Assembly: GCA_030654155.1 (NCBI GenBank)
Contig: JAURYA010000061.1
Span: forward strand, 1 to 42,712
Source: Sulfurimonas sp.
GTDB lineage: Bacteria; Campylobacterota; Campylobacteria; Campylobacterales; Sulfurimonadaceae
Direction of reading: 5' to 3'
Length of the DNA stretch: 42,712 bases
The notes under the pieces were generated by a model, which was not told where the DNA came from, made no database searches, and saw only the letters and a program-made list of their open reading frames with translations. Below are positions 9,850 through 20,577 of this stretch, one piece after another. How positions within the stretch are numbered: the stretch's first letter is position 1; every line of letters begins with the position of its first letter. Both the position numbers and the translations under genes were made by a program.

Positions 9850-10812
9850 ATGAATAACAGAGTTAATTATAGTTTGGTCGGTTTTTTAGTACTTCTCTCT
9901 TTGGCAATGATGATAGGATTTGGCTATTGGCTCTTAAAACCATCTGAAGAGGCTGAGATGAAGATGTATGCTATATACTTTGATGAGTCAGTTTTGGGTT
10001 TAAACTTAGATGCTCCCGTTAAATACAGGGGAATAAACGTCGGCAAGGTTGTGTCGCTTAAAATCAATCCCAACAACTCAGAGCAGGTAGAGGTTTTAGT
10101 CGATGTTTTAAAAACTACTCCCATAAAATCATCTACGGTTGCACAGCTTACATCGCAGGGAATTACAGGGTTGAGTTATATAAATTTGAGTTTTGGGGAT
10201 GAGAAAGCCGAACCGCTTAAGGCTAAAAAAGGTCAAGAGTATCCGGTCATAAAAACAATACCTTCACTGCTTATAAAACTTGAAAATACATTTGGAGATA
10301 TATCTGTAAATTTATCCCAAACCCTCGATAGAACACGGCAGCTGTTAAAAGAGGATAATCAGGCAGAGTTCTCTCTGCTTTTAAAAAACAGTGCTATATT
10401 TATGTATAAGATGAATCAAACACTAGATGATGAAACTATTGTGAATGTAAAAGAGACTATGAAAAATCTCAATAACGCTTCTAAAAAAATAGATGAGATG
10501 ATGCCTCGTGTTGAGAAATTTATAGACAATAGTATTGGATGGGAAAATAATATATCTGCTTCTTTTGGCTCAATTGTGAAAAGCTATGCGGTAATTGCAG
10601 GCTCTATGAATACATTTAAAGAAGCATTGCAGAGCGGAGATTTTAATATAAAAGAGATGACAAGCGATATCTTGCCGAATATGAATAACACGCTTTTGGA
10701 TATGCAAAATCTGATTATAAAGATTGAAGAGACGCTCAACAAACATGAAAGAAGTCCAAGCGATATTATATTAATGCAAGAAGAGATAAAAAAAGGACCG
10801 GGGGAAAACTAA
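9850..10812 (+). CDS. mlaD: MlaD/MCE-domain lipid transport protein
   Basis: Single N-terminal TM, MCE domain (YFDESVLGLNLDAPVKYRGINVGKV). Confidence 0.9.
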   Translation: MNNRVNYSLVGFLVLLSLAMMIGFGYWLLKPSEEAEMKMYAIYFDESVLGLNLDAPVKYRGINVGKVVSLKINPNNSEQVEVLVDVLKTTPIKSSTVAQLTSQGITGLSYINLSFGDEKAEPLKAKKGQEYPVIKTIPSLLIKLENTFGDISVNLSQTLDRTRQLLKEDNQAEFSLLLKNSAIFMYKMNQTLDDETIVNVKETMKNLNNASKKIDEMMPRVEKFIDNSIGWENNISASFGSIVKSYAVIAGSMNTFKEALQSGDFNIKEMTSDILPNMNNTLLDMQNLIIKIEETLNKHERSPSDIILMQEEIKKGPGEN

Positions 10813-10813
10813 C

Positions 10814-11407
10814 ATGAGAATAATTTTAATTATCTTAACAATACTCTTTAGCGGCTGTACAACAATCAAGCCTCCTGTTGCCGAGTATAGAATTGTTGCT
10901 AAAGATTTAAAGATTGCTAACGCTGCAACAGGCTGCAAAGAAAAGTCACTAAAGGTTGCACAAGCATTTAGCTCAAACTCTTTAATGTCTCTGAATATGG
11001 ATTATACCGAGGCAAACAACAGAGTATTCTCCTACTCACAGTCTCAGTGGCAAGAGTCTCCAAACAGCCTTGTGAGTGCAGAGCTGTTAAAAAGCATAAG
11101 AGATTCAGAGCTCTTTAGCAGCGTTCACTCATCAAAATCAAGAGTTAAAAGCAACTTGGTTTTAGAGATAAATATAGAAGAGTTTATGCAATTTTACGGA
11201 CAAGATATGAAAAGTTCATTCGTACATGTAGTAGTCAGTTTAACGTTAATAGATGCCAAAACAAACAGTGTAATTGCGGATAAAACATTTAGTTCTAAAT
11301 TTGATGCTAAAACAGTTGATGCCAAGGGCGGAGTTGAGGCTCTAAGCAGTGCATTGTCTGAAATAGTCTCTCAAAATATAGAGTGGCTTGGCGGAGTTTG
11401 TAAGTGA
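10814..11407 (+). CDS. ABC-type transport auxiliary lipoprotein
   Basis: Lipobox LFSGC, position in MCE operon, PqiC/ABC_trans_aux-like. Confidence 0.8.
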   Translation: MRIILIILTILFSGCTTIKPPVAEYRIVAKDLKIANAATGCKEKSLKVAQAFSSNSLMSLNMDYTEANNRVFSYSQSQWQESPNSLVSAELLKSIRDSELFSSVHSSKSRVKSNLVLEINIEEFMQFYGQDMKSSFVHVVVSLTLIDAKTNSVIADKTFSSKFDAKTVDAKGGVEALSSALSEIVSQNIEWLGGVCK

Positions 11408-12687
11408 TAAGCGAGAGTGAATTTAAAAAGAGAAGAGAATCTTTAGCTAGTAAGTTGCAAAATAGTTCAATCGGGATTATCTTTAGCGCAGAGCCTGCAA
11501 CCCGCTCTAACGACACGCATCATCCATACAGACAAGATAGCAACTTCTACTATTTAACAGGTTTTAAAGAGGACAATTCAACTTTAGTTTTTTTAAAAAC
11601 TAAAAATGAAGTTAAAACAATTCTGTTCGTTCAAAAAAAGGATAAAACATTAGAGCTTTGGAGCGGCGAGCGTTTGGGCGCTAAAGAGGCAAAGAGTAGA
11701 TTTTTAGTAGATGAAATTTATTTGAGTGATGATTTTAAAAAGAAGTTCAAAGAGTTTATAAAAGATAAAAAAAATATATTTTGCGAGCTTGCTTCAAAAA
11801 AAAGAGAAGTAAAAAAGGTTTTAAAACTGACGAAAGATTTTAAAACAAAGCATGACATCAGACCGCTTATACAAAAAATGAGACTTATTAAGTCTGCAGC
11901 GGAGATTGGACTAATAAGAGAGTCAATTGCAATAACAACAAAGGCTCATCACAGAGCTATGAGTATAAATAAAAAAGGGAAGTTTGAGTATCAGTTGCAG
12001 GCTGAAATAGAGCATGAATTTAAAATCAACGCCGCATACAGCGATGCATATACATCTATCGTGGCATGCGGAAACAGCGCAAATACGCTTCACTATATAA
12101 AAAACGACAAACCGCTTGAGGGCGGTGAGCTTATACTCATAGATGCCGGTTGCGAACACAACTACTATGCAAGTGACATAACAAGAACAATCCCCGTAAA
12201 TGGAAAATTTACCAAAGCCCAAAAAGAGCTCTATAACTTAGTTTTAGAAACACAGCTAAAAATCATCGGTATGATTAAGCCGCATGTAAAAAGAACTCAT
12301 TTACAAGAGTGTGCGGAGCAGTTGCTGACAAAAGGGATGATTGAACTTGGTATTTTAAAAGGCAGTTATAAAAAAGTGATTAAATTGCTAAAGCATAAGA
12401 AATACTATCCGCATGGCATAGGACACTGGATGGGGATAGATGTTCATGACCCTGCACCCTATAAAGATGACAAACATCAAGAGATAGCGCTTCAAAAAGG
12501 AATGGTTTTAACTATAGAACCCGGTATTTATATCGATAAGGATGATCAAAGCGTACCGGAAGCGTATCGCGGAATCGGCATAAGAATAGAAGATGATATA
12601 TTGGTTACAAAAGATGGGTATGAAAATCTATCTTCTGGTATTGCAAAAAGTATAGAGGAGATAGAGGCTATCTCTTCTAAATTTTAG
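11404..12687 (+). CDS. pepP: Xaa-Pro aminopeptidase (M24)
   Basis: DAGCEHNYYASDITRTIPVNGKF, HGIGHWMGIDVHD, EPGIYI motifs. Confidence 0.93.
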   Translation: MISESEFKKRRESLASKLQNSSIGIIFSAEPATRSNDTHHPYRQDSNFYYLTGFKEDNSTLVFLKTKNEVKTILFVQKKDKTLELWSGERLGAKEAKSRFLVDEIYLSDDFKKKFKEFIKDKKNIFCELASKKREVKKVLKLTKDFKTKHDIRPLIQKMRLIKSAAEIGLIRESIAITTKAHHRAMSINKKGKFEYQLQAEIEHEFKINAAYSDAYTSIVACGNSANTLHYIKNDKPLEGGELILIDAGCEHNYYASDITRTIPVNGKFTKAQKELYNLVLETQLKIIGMIKPHVKRTHLQECAEQLLTKGMIELGILKGSYKKVIKLLKHKKYYPHGIGHWMGIDVHDPAPYKDDKHQEIALQKGMVLTIEPGIYIDKDDQSVPEAYRGIGIRIEDDILVTKDGYENLSSGIAKSIEEIEAISSKF

Positions 12688-13115
12688 TCGTTATAGCTAT
12701 AGCTCCAACCGGTTAAACTTTTCTCTTTTGCTTCGCCAAAATTCTCAGAATCTGCTAGAAAATCCATAACCAGCATAGGAACATTTGGGATAGCTCTCAT
12801 ATCTTCCTCTTTTACTAAAAGCAGAGGCATTGGAGTCTCTTGAGAACCTTCTGAAAACCCGACAGGCATTATTTGGCTCATAACCTCTATTGGGCTTTTT
12901 ATCTCATTCTCATCTAAAAATTTATCAAAAATAGCCTTCTGGATCTCTTTTGGCAAATTATCAGATGTATTTAAAAAAATAGTAAAATGAATAGGCGTAT
13001 CTTTAAAATGTTCAGGCGCAGGAGCTGCCATAATGATATACTCAACACTGTTTAAGTGTTTTTCTATTTCGCCTGTGTCTAAATATTTCAGAGTTTTTAT
13101 AGCTTTTGCTTCCAA
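12684..13115 (-). CDS. uncharacterised protein at the 3' end of the nap operon
   Basis: 143 aa ORF abutting the next upstream ORF with no gap. Confidence 0.7.
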   Translation of the reverse strand: MEAKAIKTLKYLDTGEIEKHLNSVEYIIMAAPAPEHFKDTPIHFTIFLNTSDNLPKEIQKAIFDKFLDENEIKSPIEVMSQIMPVGFSEGSQETPMPLLLVKEEDMRAIPNVPMLVMDFLADSENFGEAKEKSLTGWSYSYND

Positions 13116-13415
13116 TTAGCTCTTTCCCTCGTCTATTAAGGGTTTGCCAATCTCCTCTTCAATCTCTCTTTGGAGTTTTGACATCTCAAACCTAACTATA
13201 TCCATAATGTGGGGGCGAACATCGTCTGCTTTGCCCCATCTTACTTCATCGATATTTCCGCCGTATAGAGCTCCAAGTTCTTCAACTTTTTTAGCATACT
13301 CCGGTAGATCTTTACAGATTCCTATGCTGCCATCCAAGGTGTCTTTTAGCTCTATATACCAATCTTCATTGCTGCCTTCAACCATCTTTATAGTCGATTC
13401 AAATATTACTGACAA
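13116..13415 (-). CDS. uncharacterised small protein directly after napD
   Basis: 99 aa ORF, 3 nt after napD stop. Confidence 0.7.
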   Translation of the reverse strand: MSVIFESTIKMVEGSNEDWYIELKDTLDGSIGICKDLPEYAKKVEELGALYGGNIDEVRWGKADDVRPHIMDIVRFEMSKLQREIEEEIGKPLIDEGKS

Positions 13416-13418
13416 AAG

Positions 13419-13808
13419 CTACCTCTTTGTTTGGTCAAATTTTCTAGTAAATGTTGCCAAGTCATCTCTTTTTTTCAAGTCGCCGTTATAAGTCATGTTG
13501 GTAAAATCTACACTATCATCATTTAATATTTTTGGCACTGCATCACCGTTTGCAATAATTTCCATATGCGCATCTAGCTCATCTTCACTGTATGCCATCT
13601 GCATGTCAGCAGTAATAACATGAGGAATAGCCTCTATAATACGAAGTTTTTCAAGCTCCTCGGCAACGCCTTCGCCCTCAATTGTGATTATAATCCTACC
13701 CATCTCATCGTGCATGTGATAATCACAAGCCTCACAATCTTTAAGACTTTGCACTACCTCGTTTAAGTATTTTGGTACTGTTTTAACTACTATGCTTGAT
13801 ATATTCAT
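13419..13808 (-). CDS. napD: NapD-like chaperone with C-terminal extension
   Basis: NISSIVVKTVPKYLNEVVQSLK...GRIIITIEG NapD fold, nap operon position. Confidence 0.85.
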   Translation of the reverse strand: MNISSIVVKTVPKYLNEVVQSLKDCEACDYHMHDEMGRIIITIEGEGVAEELEKLRIIEAIPHVITADMQMAYSEDELDAHMEIIANGDAVPKILNDDSVDFTNMTYNGDLKKRDDLATFTRKFDQTKR

Positions 13809-13823
13809 TTTTTATCCTTTTGT

Positions 13824-14774
13824 TTATTTTACACTATATAAATTAATAATTTTGTCATCACTTGAAATTAAAAAATCATTTTCGTTTATAAAAACTATTT
13901 TAGTAATCGTCATTTTGTTTCCGCCAAATTTACCTATAACAGATTTTGTAGAGCTATCTATAAGGGAAACATTATTTTGTTCATCAGATGCATACCCTAC
14001 AATTTTTCCACTCGGCGACAATCCTACGCTATAAACTAAAAAATCAGATTTTATATAGTAAGAGGAGTTTGCTTTTGGGACATATACAACCATTCTTCTA
14101 TCCTGTCCGGCGGTTGCAATTACACCTTTTTTATAATCTACCTGAAAAACATTATCTAAGTTTTCACCGGAGAGCGTTTTTATAAGTTTGCCATTTTTTG
14201 TACTGTGAATTTTTAGATTTCCGCTCTCATCTGCTATCACGACTTCATCTTTTGATTCATTTAAAACAAAATCTGAAAATTTGGCACCGGACACTTGAAC
14301 TATCCAATTATTGCGGCGATTCTTTATATCATAAGAGATAATTTCATCGCTAAGAAGCGCTAAAAGAATGGTGTTTTCATCCAAAAATTTGGCTTTTGCA
14401 ACCGTAAGTTCCTCCGAATGGTCAAACAAAAGTTCAGTTTTGTCATTTTGATAGATATGAACTCTTCTAAAACCTTGCTCTGCTTGAGAAAGAATTAATA
14501 TTTTGTTATTAATTTTATCGACAGAATAGACTTTAGAATCTACCTTTTCACCTAAAAAATCTTCTATTCTCGGTACTTTGATTTTTTTAACAACTGCTCT
14601 GCTTTTAAAATCAAAAATGTCCACACACCCAGCATCCGTAGCGCTATAAATTTTCCCGTCTTGAAAGATAAAATCAACTACCGAGCCGCTTGAAGCAAAA
14701 CGTGCCACGGGCACATTTATATTTGATGAAAATAGCATAGAGAGCAGAAAAGTTAAAAGTATAATTAGTTTCAC
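13824..14774 (-). CDS. napL: NapL-like WD40/beta-propeller protein (GTG start overlapping the napF stop)
   Basis: Repeated propeller strands, signal peptide VKLIILLTFLLSMLFSS; GTGA overlap with napF stop; ORF-track start at 14840 is probably too long. Confidence 0.78.
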   Translation of the reverse strand: MKLIILLTFLLSMLFSSNINVPVARFASSGSVVDFIFQDGKIYSATDAGCVDIFDFKSRAVVKKIKVPRIEDFLGEKVDSKVYSVDKINNKILILSQAEQGFRRVHIYQNDKTELLFDHSEELTVAKAKFLDENTILLALLSDEIISYDIKNRRNNWIVQVSGAKFSDFVLNESKDEVVIADESGNLKIHSTKNGKLIKTLSGENLDNVFQVDYKKGVIATAGQDRRMVVYVPKANSSYYIKSDFLVYSVGLSPSGKIVGYASDEQNNVSLIDSSTKSVIGKFGGNKMTITKIVFINENDFLISSDDKIINLYSVK

Positions 14775-15256
14775 GATACCACCCTTAGCATTATTGCATT
14801 GGCAGGACATTTGCTTATGCAAAATCCGCAGAATATACATTTGTCGTTTATGCTCGGCATAAACATGGCTTTAAAATCTATTGCATTCTCTAGGCATGGG
14901 TCTTTGCATGAAAAGCACAAAGTGTGACCCCAGCTTAAACATTTGCTATTGTCTATGCTGACATGCGCGTTTAAAAGTTTTTTTTCTTCAACCTTTAATA
15001 CTCCAAATTTACAGGCAATTGCACACTCATCACAATACGTACAACCGCGATATGAAAAATCTAAATAAGGAGTTTTGTCATCCGCTATTTTTATTATCTC
15101 TTCTTCACAAACAGTGACGCATGCGCCATCGCATTTGTAACACTCATTGCGAAAAAGAGATTCATCGCCGAAATAGGGTGGTCTTAGTAATGCCTCTTGC
15201 TTCTTTTTTCCGCTTACGGATGAAGCAAGAGAGCTGAAAAGCTCTCTTCTTTGCAT
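14771..15256 (-). CDS. napF: ferredoxin-type protein NapF
   Basis: Multiple 4Fe-4S motifs (CTYCDECAIAC, CIFCGFCISKCP), nap operon position. Confidence 0.9.
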   Translation of the reverse strand: MQRRELFSSLASSVSGKKKQEALLRPPYFGDESLFRNECYKCDGACVTVCEEEIIKIADDKTPYLDFSYRGCTYCDECAIACKFGVLKVEEKKLLNAHVSIDNSKCLSWGHTLCFSCKDPCLENAIDFKAMFMPSINDKCIFCGFCISKCPANAIMLRVVS

Positions 15257-15963
15257 TAGTGAGTCGAGCCGCCTAGAGCGCCGGCAGGAGAATTTTTATT
15301 TGCTATATCATCCTTCGTTATAAAACTTTCATTACCAACCGTATCTAGTGATTCAGTAAGTTTGCCGCCTGACCAGTTAGATCTGTTAGCACCGTCTTTG
15401 CTTGTGTAAACGGCCTCAAAAGTGTTTTCAACAGCTAGATTACCCTGAGACTGAGGAGCATGGCAGGCTGAACAGTTGAATCTTGCATTTTGAAGTTTAT
15501 CTTCTTGTACGATAGCAACTTCATTTTTCATTACATCCGTAGGTAATTCAAATTTGCCGTTAACCATTTTCCCTTTTGGTCTGAAATCCGTAAAGTGCGA
15601 CACCGGAATCGGCGTTGCACCCATTGATCCAGCAATTTCCGGCATGTGGCAAGTAATACATCTGTTGTCATCTGTCTTAATTGGAAGCATTCCGGTCGTA
15701 TCATGTGGAATCATTGGCGGAGCATCTTGAAATGCTCTTTGAATTTTACTGCTTGTTGTAGCCTGCGCACTTCTATACTCTGTTTTATCAGATATTGTAG
15801 CATCTTCAGTATATATGTCAGTTTTTCTTAAACCTAAAGACTCTTCGTTAACAGTCTTTGTTACAGCTTTTTGTGGCGCAGCTTTAACACTTTCGCCGAC
15901 ACAGCCAACCATCAGCAGTGCAGCAGCGACTAAACCAATCGTTATTTTACTCTTTGTTTTCAT
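15256..15963 (-). CDS. napB: periplasmic nitrate reductase diheme cytochrome subunit NapB
   Basis: Two CXXCH motifs (CITCH, CSACH), lipobox-like signal. Confidence 0.93.
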   Translation of the reverse strand: MKTKSKITIGLVAAALLMVGCVGESVKAAPQKAVTKTVNEESLGLRKTDIYTEDATISDKTEYRSAQATTSSKIQRAFQDAPPMIPHDTTGMLPIKTDDNRCITCHMPEIAGSMGATPIPVSHFTDFRPKGKMVNGKFELPTDVMKNEVAIVQEDKLQNARFNCSACHAPQSQGNLAVENTFEAVYTSKDGANRSNWSGGKLTESLDTVGNESFITKDDIANKNSPAGALGGSTH

Positions 15964-15964
15964 T

Positions 15965-16792
15965 TTACTCTCCCGTTCTTTTATTTTTTACTAGTTTTCT
16001 GATTGAAAAACCTAGAGCCTCGTCATCACACACTTCAATGCATCTAGCACAATTTGTGCATTCTCCTGAGAGAACGTCTACGCTCTCTTTAGCAATCATG
16101 TATAAAACTTGTTGCTCAGGACAAACAGTTTTACATTTCATACAAGAAGTACAATTTTCCATAGTGTGATGTACTCTTATCAGACTAAATTTACCCACAA
16201 GTGAATAAAATCCACCTAGTGGACACACATACCCACACCACCCATTTTTAAGAACAAACAGGTCAAAAAGAAAAATAATGAGCATCGCTGCCCATCCAAA
16301 ACCTAAACCAAATATAATACCTCTGTGAAGCATAGATATCGGTGATATAAATTCAAAGGCTGTAACGCCCATCATAAGCGATATAATCAGACTAAGCACT
16401 AAAACCCAATACCTCATATTTCGTGAAGCCGGTTGTCTTTTAGAGATGCTGTCAATATTTAGCTTTCTTCGCAAAAATGCTGCCGCATCCGTTACTAAGT
16501 TTATGGGGCAGACCCAACTACAAAAAGCTCGACCGCCTATAAGTAGATAAAACATAGTTATTATTAAAGCACCGATGATTATATCTGTTGCTAAAATAGC
16601 ACCGGCTGCAACCATTTGGAGTGCAGCATATGGATCACTTAGTGGAACAATATTTAGAAAAAGTGATGAACTGAGATTTCCCATCAGGATAGTCCATCCC
16701 CACGCATTTGCTCCAAAATATAACAGTAATAAGCCTATCTGAGTAGCTCTTCTTAAAATAAGGTATCGGTAATTATTCCAAAGAGTTGTCAT
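15965..16792 (-). CDS. napH: quinol dehydrogenase membrane component NapH
   Basis: Multi-TM, CSWVCPINLVTDAAAFLRRK, 4Fe-4S motifs CTSCMKCKTVCP and CTNCARCIEVC. Confidence 0.95.
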   Translation of the reverse strand: MTTLWNNYRYLILRRATQIGLLLLYFGANAWGWTILMGNLSSSLFLNIVPLSDPYAALQMVAAGAILATDIIIGALIITMFYLLIGGRAFCSWVCPINLVTDAAAFLRRKLNIDSISKRQPASRNMRYWVLVLSLIISLMMGVTAFEFISPISMLHRGIIFGLGFGWAAMLIIFLFDLFVLKNGWCGYVCPLGGFYSLVGKFSLIRVHHTMENCTSCMKCKTVCPEQQVLYMIAKESVDVLSGECTNCARCIEVCDDEALGFSIRKLVKNKRTGE

Positions 16793-17580
16793 TTGAAATC
16801 CTCCGAGTCGCTATTTAAAGAGTCAACCGCACTATCTTTGCTTATTTCTGTTGTTGTTTTGATTTCTTTAGCATTTTCTAAACGCTTCTCATCACCTTTA
16901 TCCCAACCTTTAATATAGTAATTACCGGCTTTTCCCATTGCAACTTCTCTAGGAAGCACAAATATTGCTGCTTTTTCTGTAACACAAGCTTTCTCGCATA
17001 ATCCGCAGCCTGTACAAATATTTGAGTGGACAATCGGCGTCAGAAATGCGTGTTTGCCTGTTCTATCATTTTTTTTGTACTCAACACTTATTGCTTCGCC
17101 TAGTAGAGGACAAGCTCTGTAGCATGCGTCACATTGAATTCCCCAAAAAGCTATACAGCTCTCATCGTCTATAACCGCAAGACCCATGTCTGCTACTTTT
17201 ATATCAAGAACTCCATTTGTTGTGACACTAGCTTCATCAAGTGCGCCTGATGGACAAATAGGCACACAAGGAATATCTGGACACATATAACAAGGTATAT
17301 CTCTAGGAATAAAATATGGAGTACCCATAGGTTTATTGTCACCAGGTTTAGCAAGTAAAAGTGTATTGTATGGACAAGCTTCAACACAAAGCCCGCATTT
17401 AATACATGTTTTTAAAAAATCTTCCTCTTTTATGGCTCCGGGTGGGCGAAGCAGCAGCTGTGAAGCTGTAACTTCATCAACATACGCACTCCACACAAAA
17501 CCGCCAAGTGCTGCAATACCAGCACTTCTTGCCATTTTTAGAATAAATTTTCTTCTATCACTTACAGCTCTATTTTCCAT
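16789..17580 (-). CDS. napG: ferredoxin-type protein NapG
   Basis: Tat-like DRRKFI, four 4Fe-4S motifs. Confidence 0.95.
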   Translation of the reverse strand: MENRAVSDRRKFILKMARSAGIAALGGFVWSAYVDEVTASQLLLRPPGAIKEEDFLKTCIKCGLCVEACPYNTLLLAKPGDNKPMGTPYFIPRDIPCYMCPDIPCVPICPSGALDEASVTTNGVLDIKVADMGLAVIDDESCIAFWGIQCDACYRACPLLGEAISVEYKKNDRTGKHAFLTPIVHSNICTGCGLCEKACVTEKAAIFVLPREVAMGKAGNYYIKGWDKGDEKRLENAKEIKTTTEISKDSAVDSLNSDSEDFK

Positions 17581-17635
17581 TTTTATTAGGTGTGGCTTGC
17601 GTGAGCAAAACTTCCCTTATCCTTTAGATATTTAA

Positions 17636-20458
17636 TTATGCTTTGTAAATTTTTACAGCACATTTTTTAAAGTCTGTCTGTTTTGACATAGGACATGTCG
17701 CATCCAAACATACTTTGTTGATAAATACTTTTTCATCAAACCAAGGTACAAATACCAACCCTCTTGGAGGTCTGTTTCTACCGCGAGTCTCAACTCTGGC
17801 TTTTACTTTGCCACGACGTGATTCTACCCAGCATAGACCACCTTGTTTAAGGTCTTTGTTTTTTGCATCAGTAGGGTGCATATAGCACAGCGCTTCAGGA
17901 ACAGCACGATAAAGTTCAGGAACACGCATAGTCATGGTACCTGAGTGCCAGTGTTCTAGCACACGACCTGTACATAACCAAGTGTCGTAAGCAGCATCTG
18001 GCATTTCTGGAGGATCCATGTACGGACGAGCAAATATTTTGGCTTTGTTGGCCAACGATTTTTGTTCGGTTTTTGCATCCATTCCACTTAATGTACCAAA
18101 TTTAAGCGCTTTTGCAATTTGTCCATAGAAAGCGTGTGAATTACCGCTCTCTTTAGTTGCTTTTGCCGCATATGGGTCATACTTAGCGTTAAATCTCCAT
18201 GCCGTCTCTTTACCGTCAACAACAGGCCATTTAAGACCACGTACTTTATGGTACATGTTAAATGGAGCCAAATCGTGACCATGTCCACGAGTAAATGCAG
18301 CGTACTCTTCAAAAAGATATTTTTGAATAAAGAAGCCGTAACCTTTAAACACTTTTCCGTCACTTCCTACAACATTTCTGCTGTCTCCATACCCCTCAGA
18401 GTTATCATACCCTTTTTGGATTGCGTCACTTTGGTCAAGTTGGTAAGATTTAGCAGTTTTGTTGGCAAAAAGTATATCGAACATAGTACTATTTTCACTA
18501 TATCCCATCGCTTTTGCTTTCTCTATAACACTTGGAAGAGCCTCTTTTCTTGCACCGCTTGGAGCCCATTCACCCCATAAATCTTTAACAGTAAATCTTT
18601 TAGAGAGCTCAACCCACTGCCAAGTATCACTCATAGCGTCACCGACAGGGAGAACTTGTTGTCTCCAGTGTTGTGTACGACGCTCAGCATTACCGTAAGC
18701 TCCCCACTTTTCATAAATCATAGCAGAAGGCAAGATAAGATCTGAAACTTTAGCCGAGATACCAGGGTATCCATCAGAAGTAACAATAAAGTTATCCATT
18801 TCGCGAGCTGCTTTAATCCAGTGATGAGCAGATGCAGAATCTTGGTAAGGATTACAAACATTTACCCATGCAAATTTAACTAAACCATCTTCGATATCTC
18901 TATGGATTTTCATAATGTGTTGCACGCCAACAGCGTTTAGAGTTCCCTCAGGAATCATCCATTTGTTTTCTGCAATTTTTCTATGTGCAGGATTTTCAAC
19001 CATCATATCGGCTGGCAATCTATGTGTAAATGTACCAACTTCACGAGCAGTACCGCAAGCAGAAGGTTGACCAGTTAATGAGAATGCACCATCACCAGGA
19101 TTAGCTTGTTTATTTAGTAAAAAGTGAACATTATAAGCAAGTGTGTTAACCCAAGTACCGCGAGTATGTTGATTCATACCCATTGTCCAAAAAGATACGA
19201 CCTTTCTGCCTTTTTCAATATAGAGATTAGCTAACTGTTGAAGTTTTTCTTTAAATACTTCAACATTTTCATCAGGGTCGCCTTTTACTATAGCAGCCGT
19301 GTACTCTAATGTGTATGGTGCTACTGATTTTTTATAATCTTCGTATGAAATTTCCCAGTGAGCCAGAGTTCCTGCTTGATGATTCATTGTATCACCGGCT
19401 TTATAGCCATAAGGTTCTAATGCAGGACCCTCTTTTTTGGAAACAATAGTCTTCATCTCTTTAGAGACGATTTCCATCTCTTTAGCACTATACTTTCCAT
19501 CTTTAAGTGACTTTTCGCCCTCTCTTCTAAGTCCGTAACCAATATTTACCGGACCAGCTGCAAAAATCATATGTTTTTTAACAAAATCCCAATCAATAAT
19601 TTTTTCAGCATCGTCTCTCATAACTATTTCTCTAGCGATGTAGTTCCATAGAGCGCCATCTGTATTTGGTGAGAAGATGATTTCAGTATCAGCTAAATCC
19701 GATGTTCTATGAGTATAAGTTTGTATTGATATAACTTTTACTCTATCAGGATTTGATAGTTTTCTGTCTGTAACACGAGACCAAAGAATAGGGTGCATTT
19801 CAGCCATATTTGAACCCCAAGATACAATCGTATCAGTTAGTTCGATATCGTCATAACATCCTGAAGGCTCATCAACACCGAATGTTTGATAAAAACCAAC
19901 AACTGCAGATGCCATACAGTGACGAGCATTTGGATCTATCGCATTTGAGCGAAATCCTGCTTTCATCATTTTTAGAGCTGTATAACCTTCCATAATTGTG
20001 TATTGACCTGATGCAAATACTGCAACAGACTCCGGTCCGCCATGTTTAAGCGCTTTTTTGATGTGAACTTCCATCTCATCGTAAGCTCTTTGCCATGATA
20101 CTGGAACAAATTTACCTTTTTTGTCAAACTTACCGTCAGCGCCAACTCTAAGTAGCGGTTGAGTAAGTCTATCAGCACCGTACATAATCTTAGCATTAAA
20201 GTAACCTTTAATACAGTTAAGACCACGATTTACAGGTGCAGCCGGGTCTCCTTTGACAGCAACGATTTTACCGTTTTTTGTTGCCATCATAATACCACAA
20301 CCAGTACCACAGAAACGACAAGCCGCCTTGTCCCATCTCCAGTCCCCTTCAGCTTGGTTTGCCGCTGCTTCTAGCTCCGCTGGTACACTCATACCAATCG
20401 CCGCTGCTGCAGATGCCGCCGCTGAACTTTTAAGAAATTCTCTTCTTGAAAGTGACAT
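17636..20458 (-). CDS. napA: periplasmic nitrate reductase large subunit NapA (start corrected to [10 protein letters not shown])
   Basis: Tat signal [29 protein letters not shown] 4Fe-4S, molybdopterin oxidoreductase length and motifs. Confidence 0.97.
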   Translation of the reverse strand: MSLSRREFLKSSAAASAAAAIGMSVPAELEAAANQAEGDWRWDKAACRFCGTGCGIMMATKNGKIVAVKGDPAAPVNRGLNCIKGYFNAKIMYGADRLTQPLLRVGADGKFDKKGKFVPVSWQRAYDEMEVHIKKALKHGGPESVAVFASGQYTIMEGYTALKMMKAGFRSNAIDPNARHCMASAVVGFYQTFGVDEPSGCYDDIELTDTIVSWGSNMAEMHPILWSRVTDRKLSNPDRVKVISIQTYTHRTSDLADTEIIFSPNTDGALWNYIAREIVMRDDAEKIIDWDFVKKHMIFAAGPVNIGYGLRREGEKSLKDGKYSAKEMEIVSKEMKTIVSKKEGPALEPYGYKAGDTMNHQAGTLAHWEISYEDYKKSVAPYTLEYTAAIVKGDPDENVEVFKEKLQQLANLYIEKGRKVVSFWTMGMNQHTRGTWVNTLAYNVHFLLNKQANPGDGAFSLTGQPSACGTAREVGTFTHRLPADMMVENPAHRKIAENKWMIPEGTLNAVGVQHIMKIHRDIEDGLVKFAWVNVCNPYQDSASAHHWIKAAREMDNFIVTSDGYPGISAKVSDLILPSAMIYEKWGAYGNAERRTQHWRQQVLPVGDAMSDTWQWVELSKRFTVKDLWGEWAPSGARKEALPSVIEKAKAMGYSENSTMFDILFANKTAKSYQLDQSDAIQKGYDNSEGYGDSRNVVGSDGKVFKGYGFFIQKYLFEEYAAFTRGHGHDLAPFNMYHKVRGLKWPVVDGKETAWRFNAKYDPYAAKATKESGNSHAFYGQIAKALKFGTLSGMDAKTEQKSLANKAKIFARPYMDPPEMPDAAYDTWLCTGRVLEHWHSGTMTMRVPELYRAVPEALCYMHPTDAKNKDLKQGGLCWVESRRGKVKARVETRGRNRPPRGLVFVPWFDEKVFINKVCLDATCPMSKQTDFKKCAVKIYKA

Positions 20459-20545
20459 ATTTTCTCCTATTTGATAATTTTTAAAATAAAATAGCACAAA
20501 ACTATAATATTTTCATTTTTTTTGTTAAGGTGTCCATTAACGAGA

Positions 20546-20558
20546 TTGATAATATCAC
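20546..20558. promoter_or_regulatory. inverted repeat TTGATAATATCAC upstream of napA
   Basis: TGATA-A-TATCA perfect around one central nt; FNR-like half sites but 1 nt short spacing. Confidence 0.35.
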
Positions 20559-20577
20559 TTTTCAGCTGAAAAAATCT

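Noticed and set aside
13144-13491. 115-aa plus-strand ORF opposite the nap tail
   Set aside because: Antisense shadow of two minus-strand genes; Ser-rich composition typical of spurious ORFs.
18248-18698. Overlapping plus-strand ORFs opposite napA
   Set aside because: Shadow ORFs antisense to strongly conserved napA; no start or RBS support.
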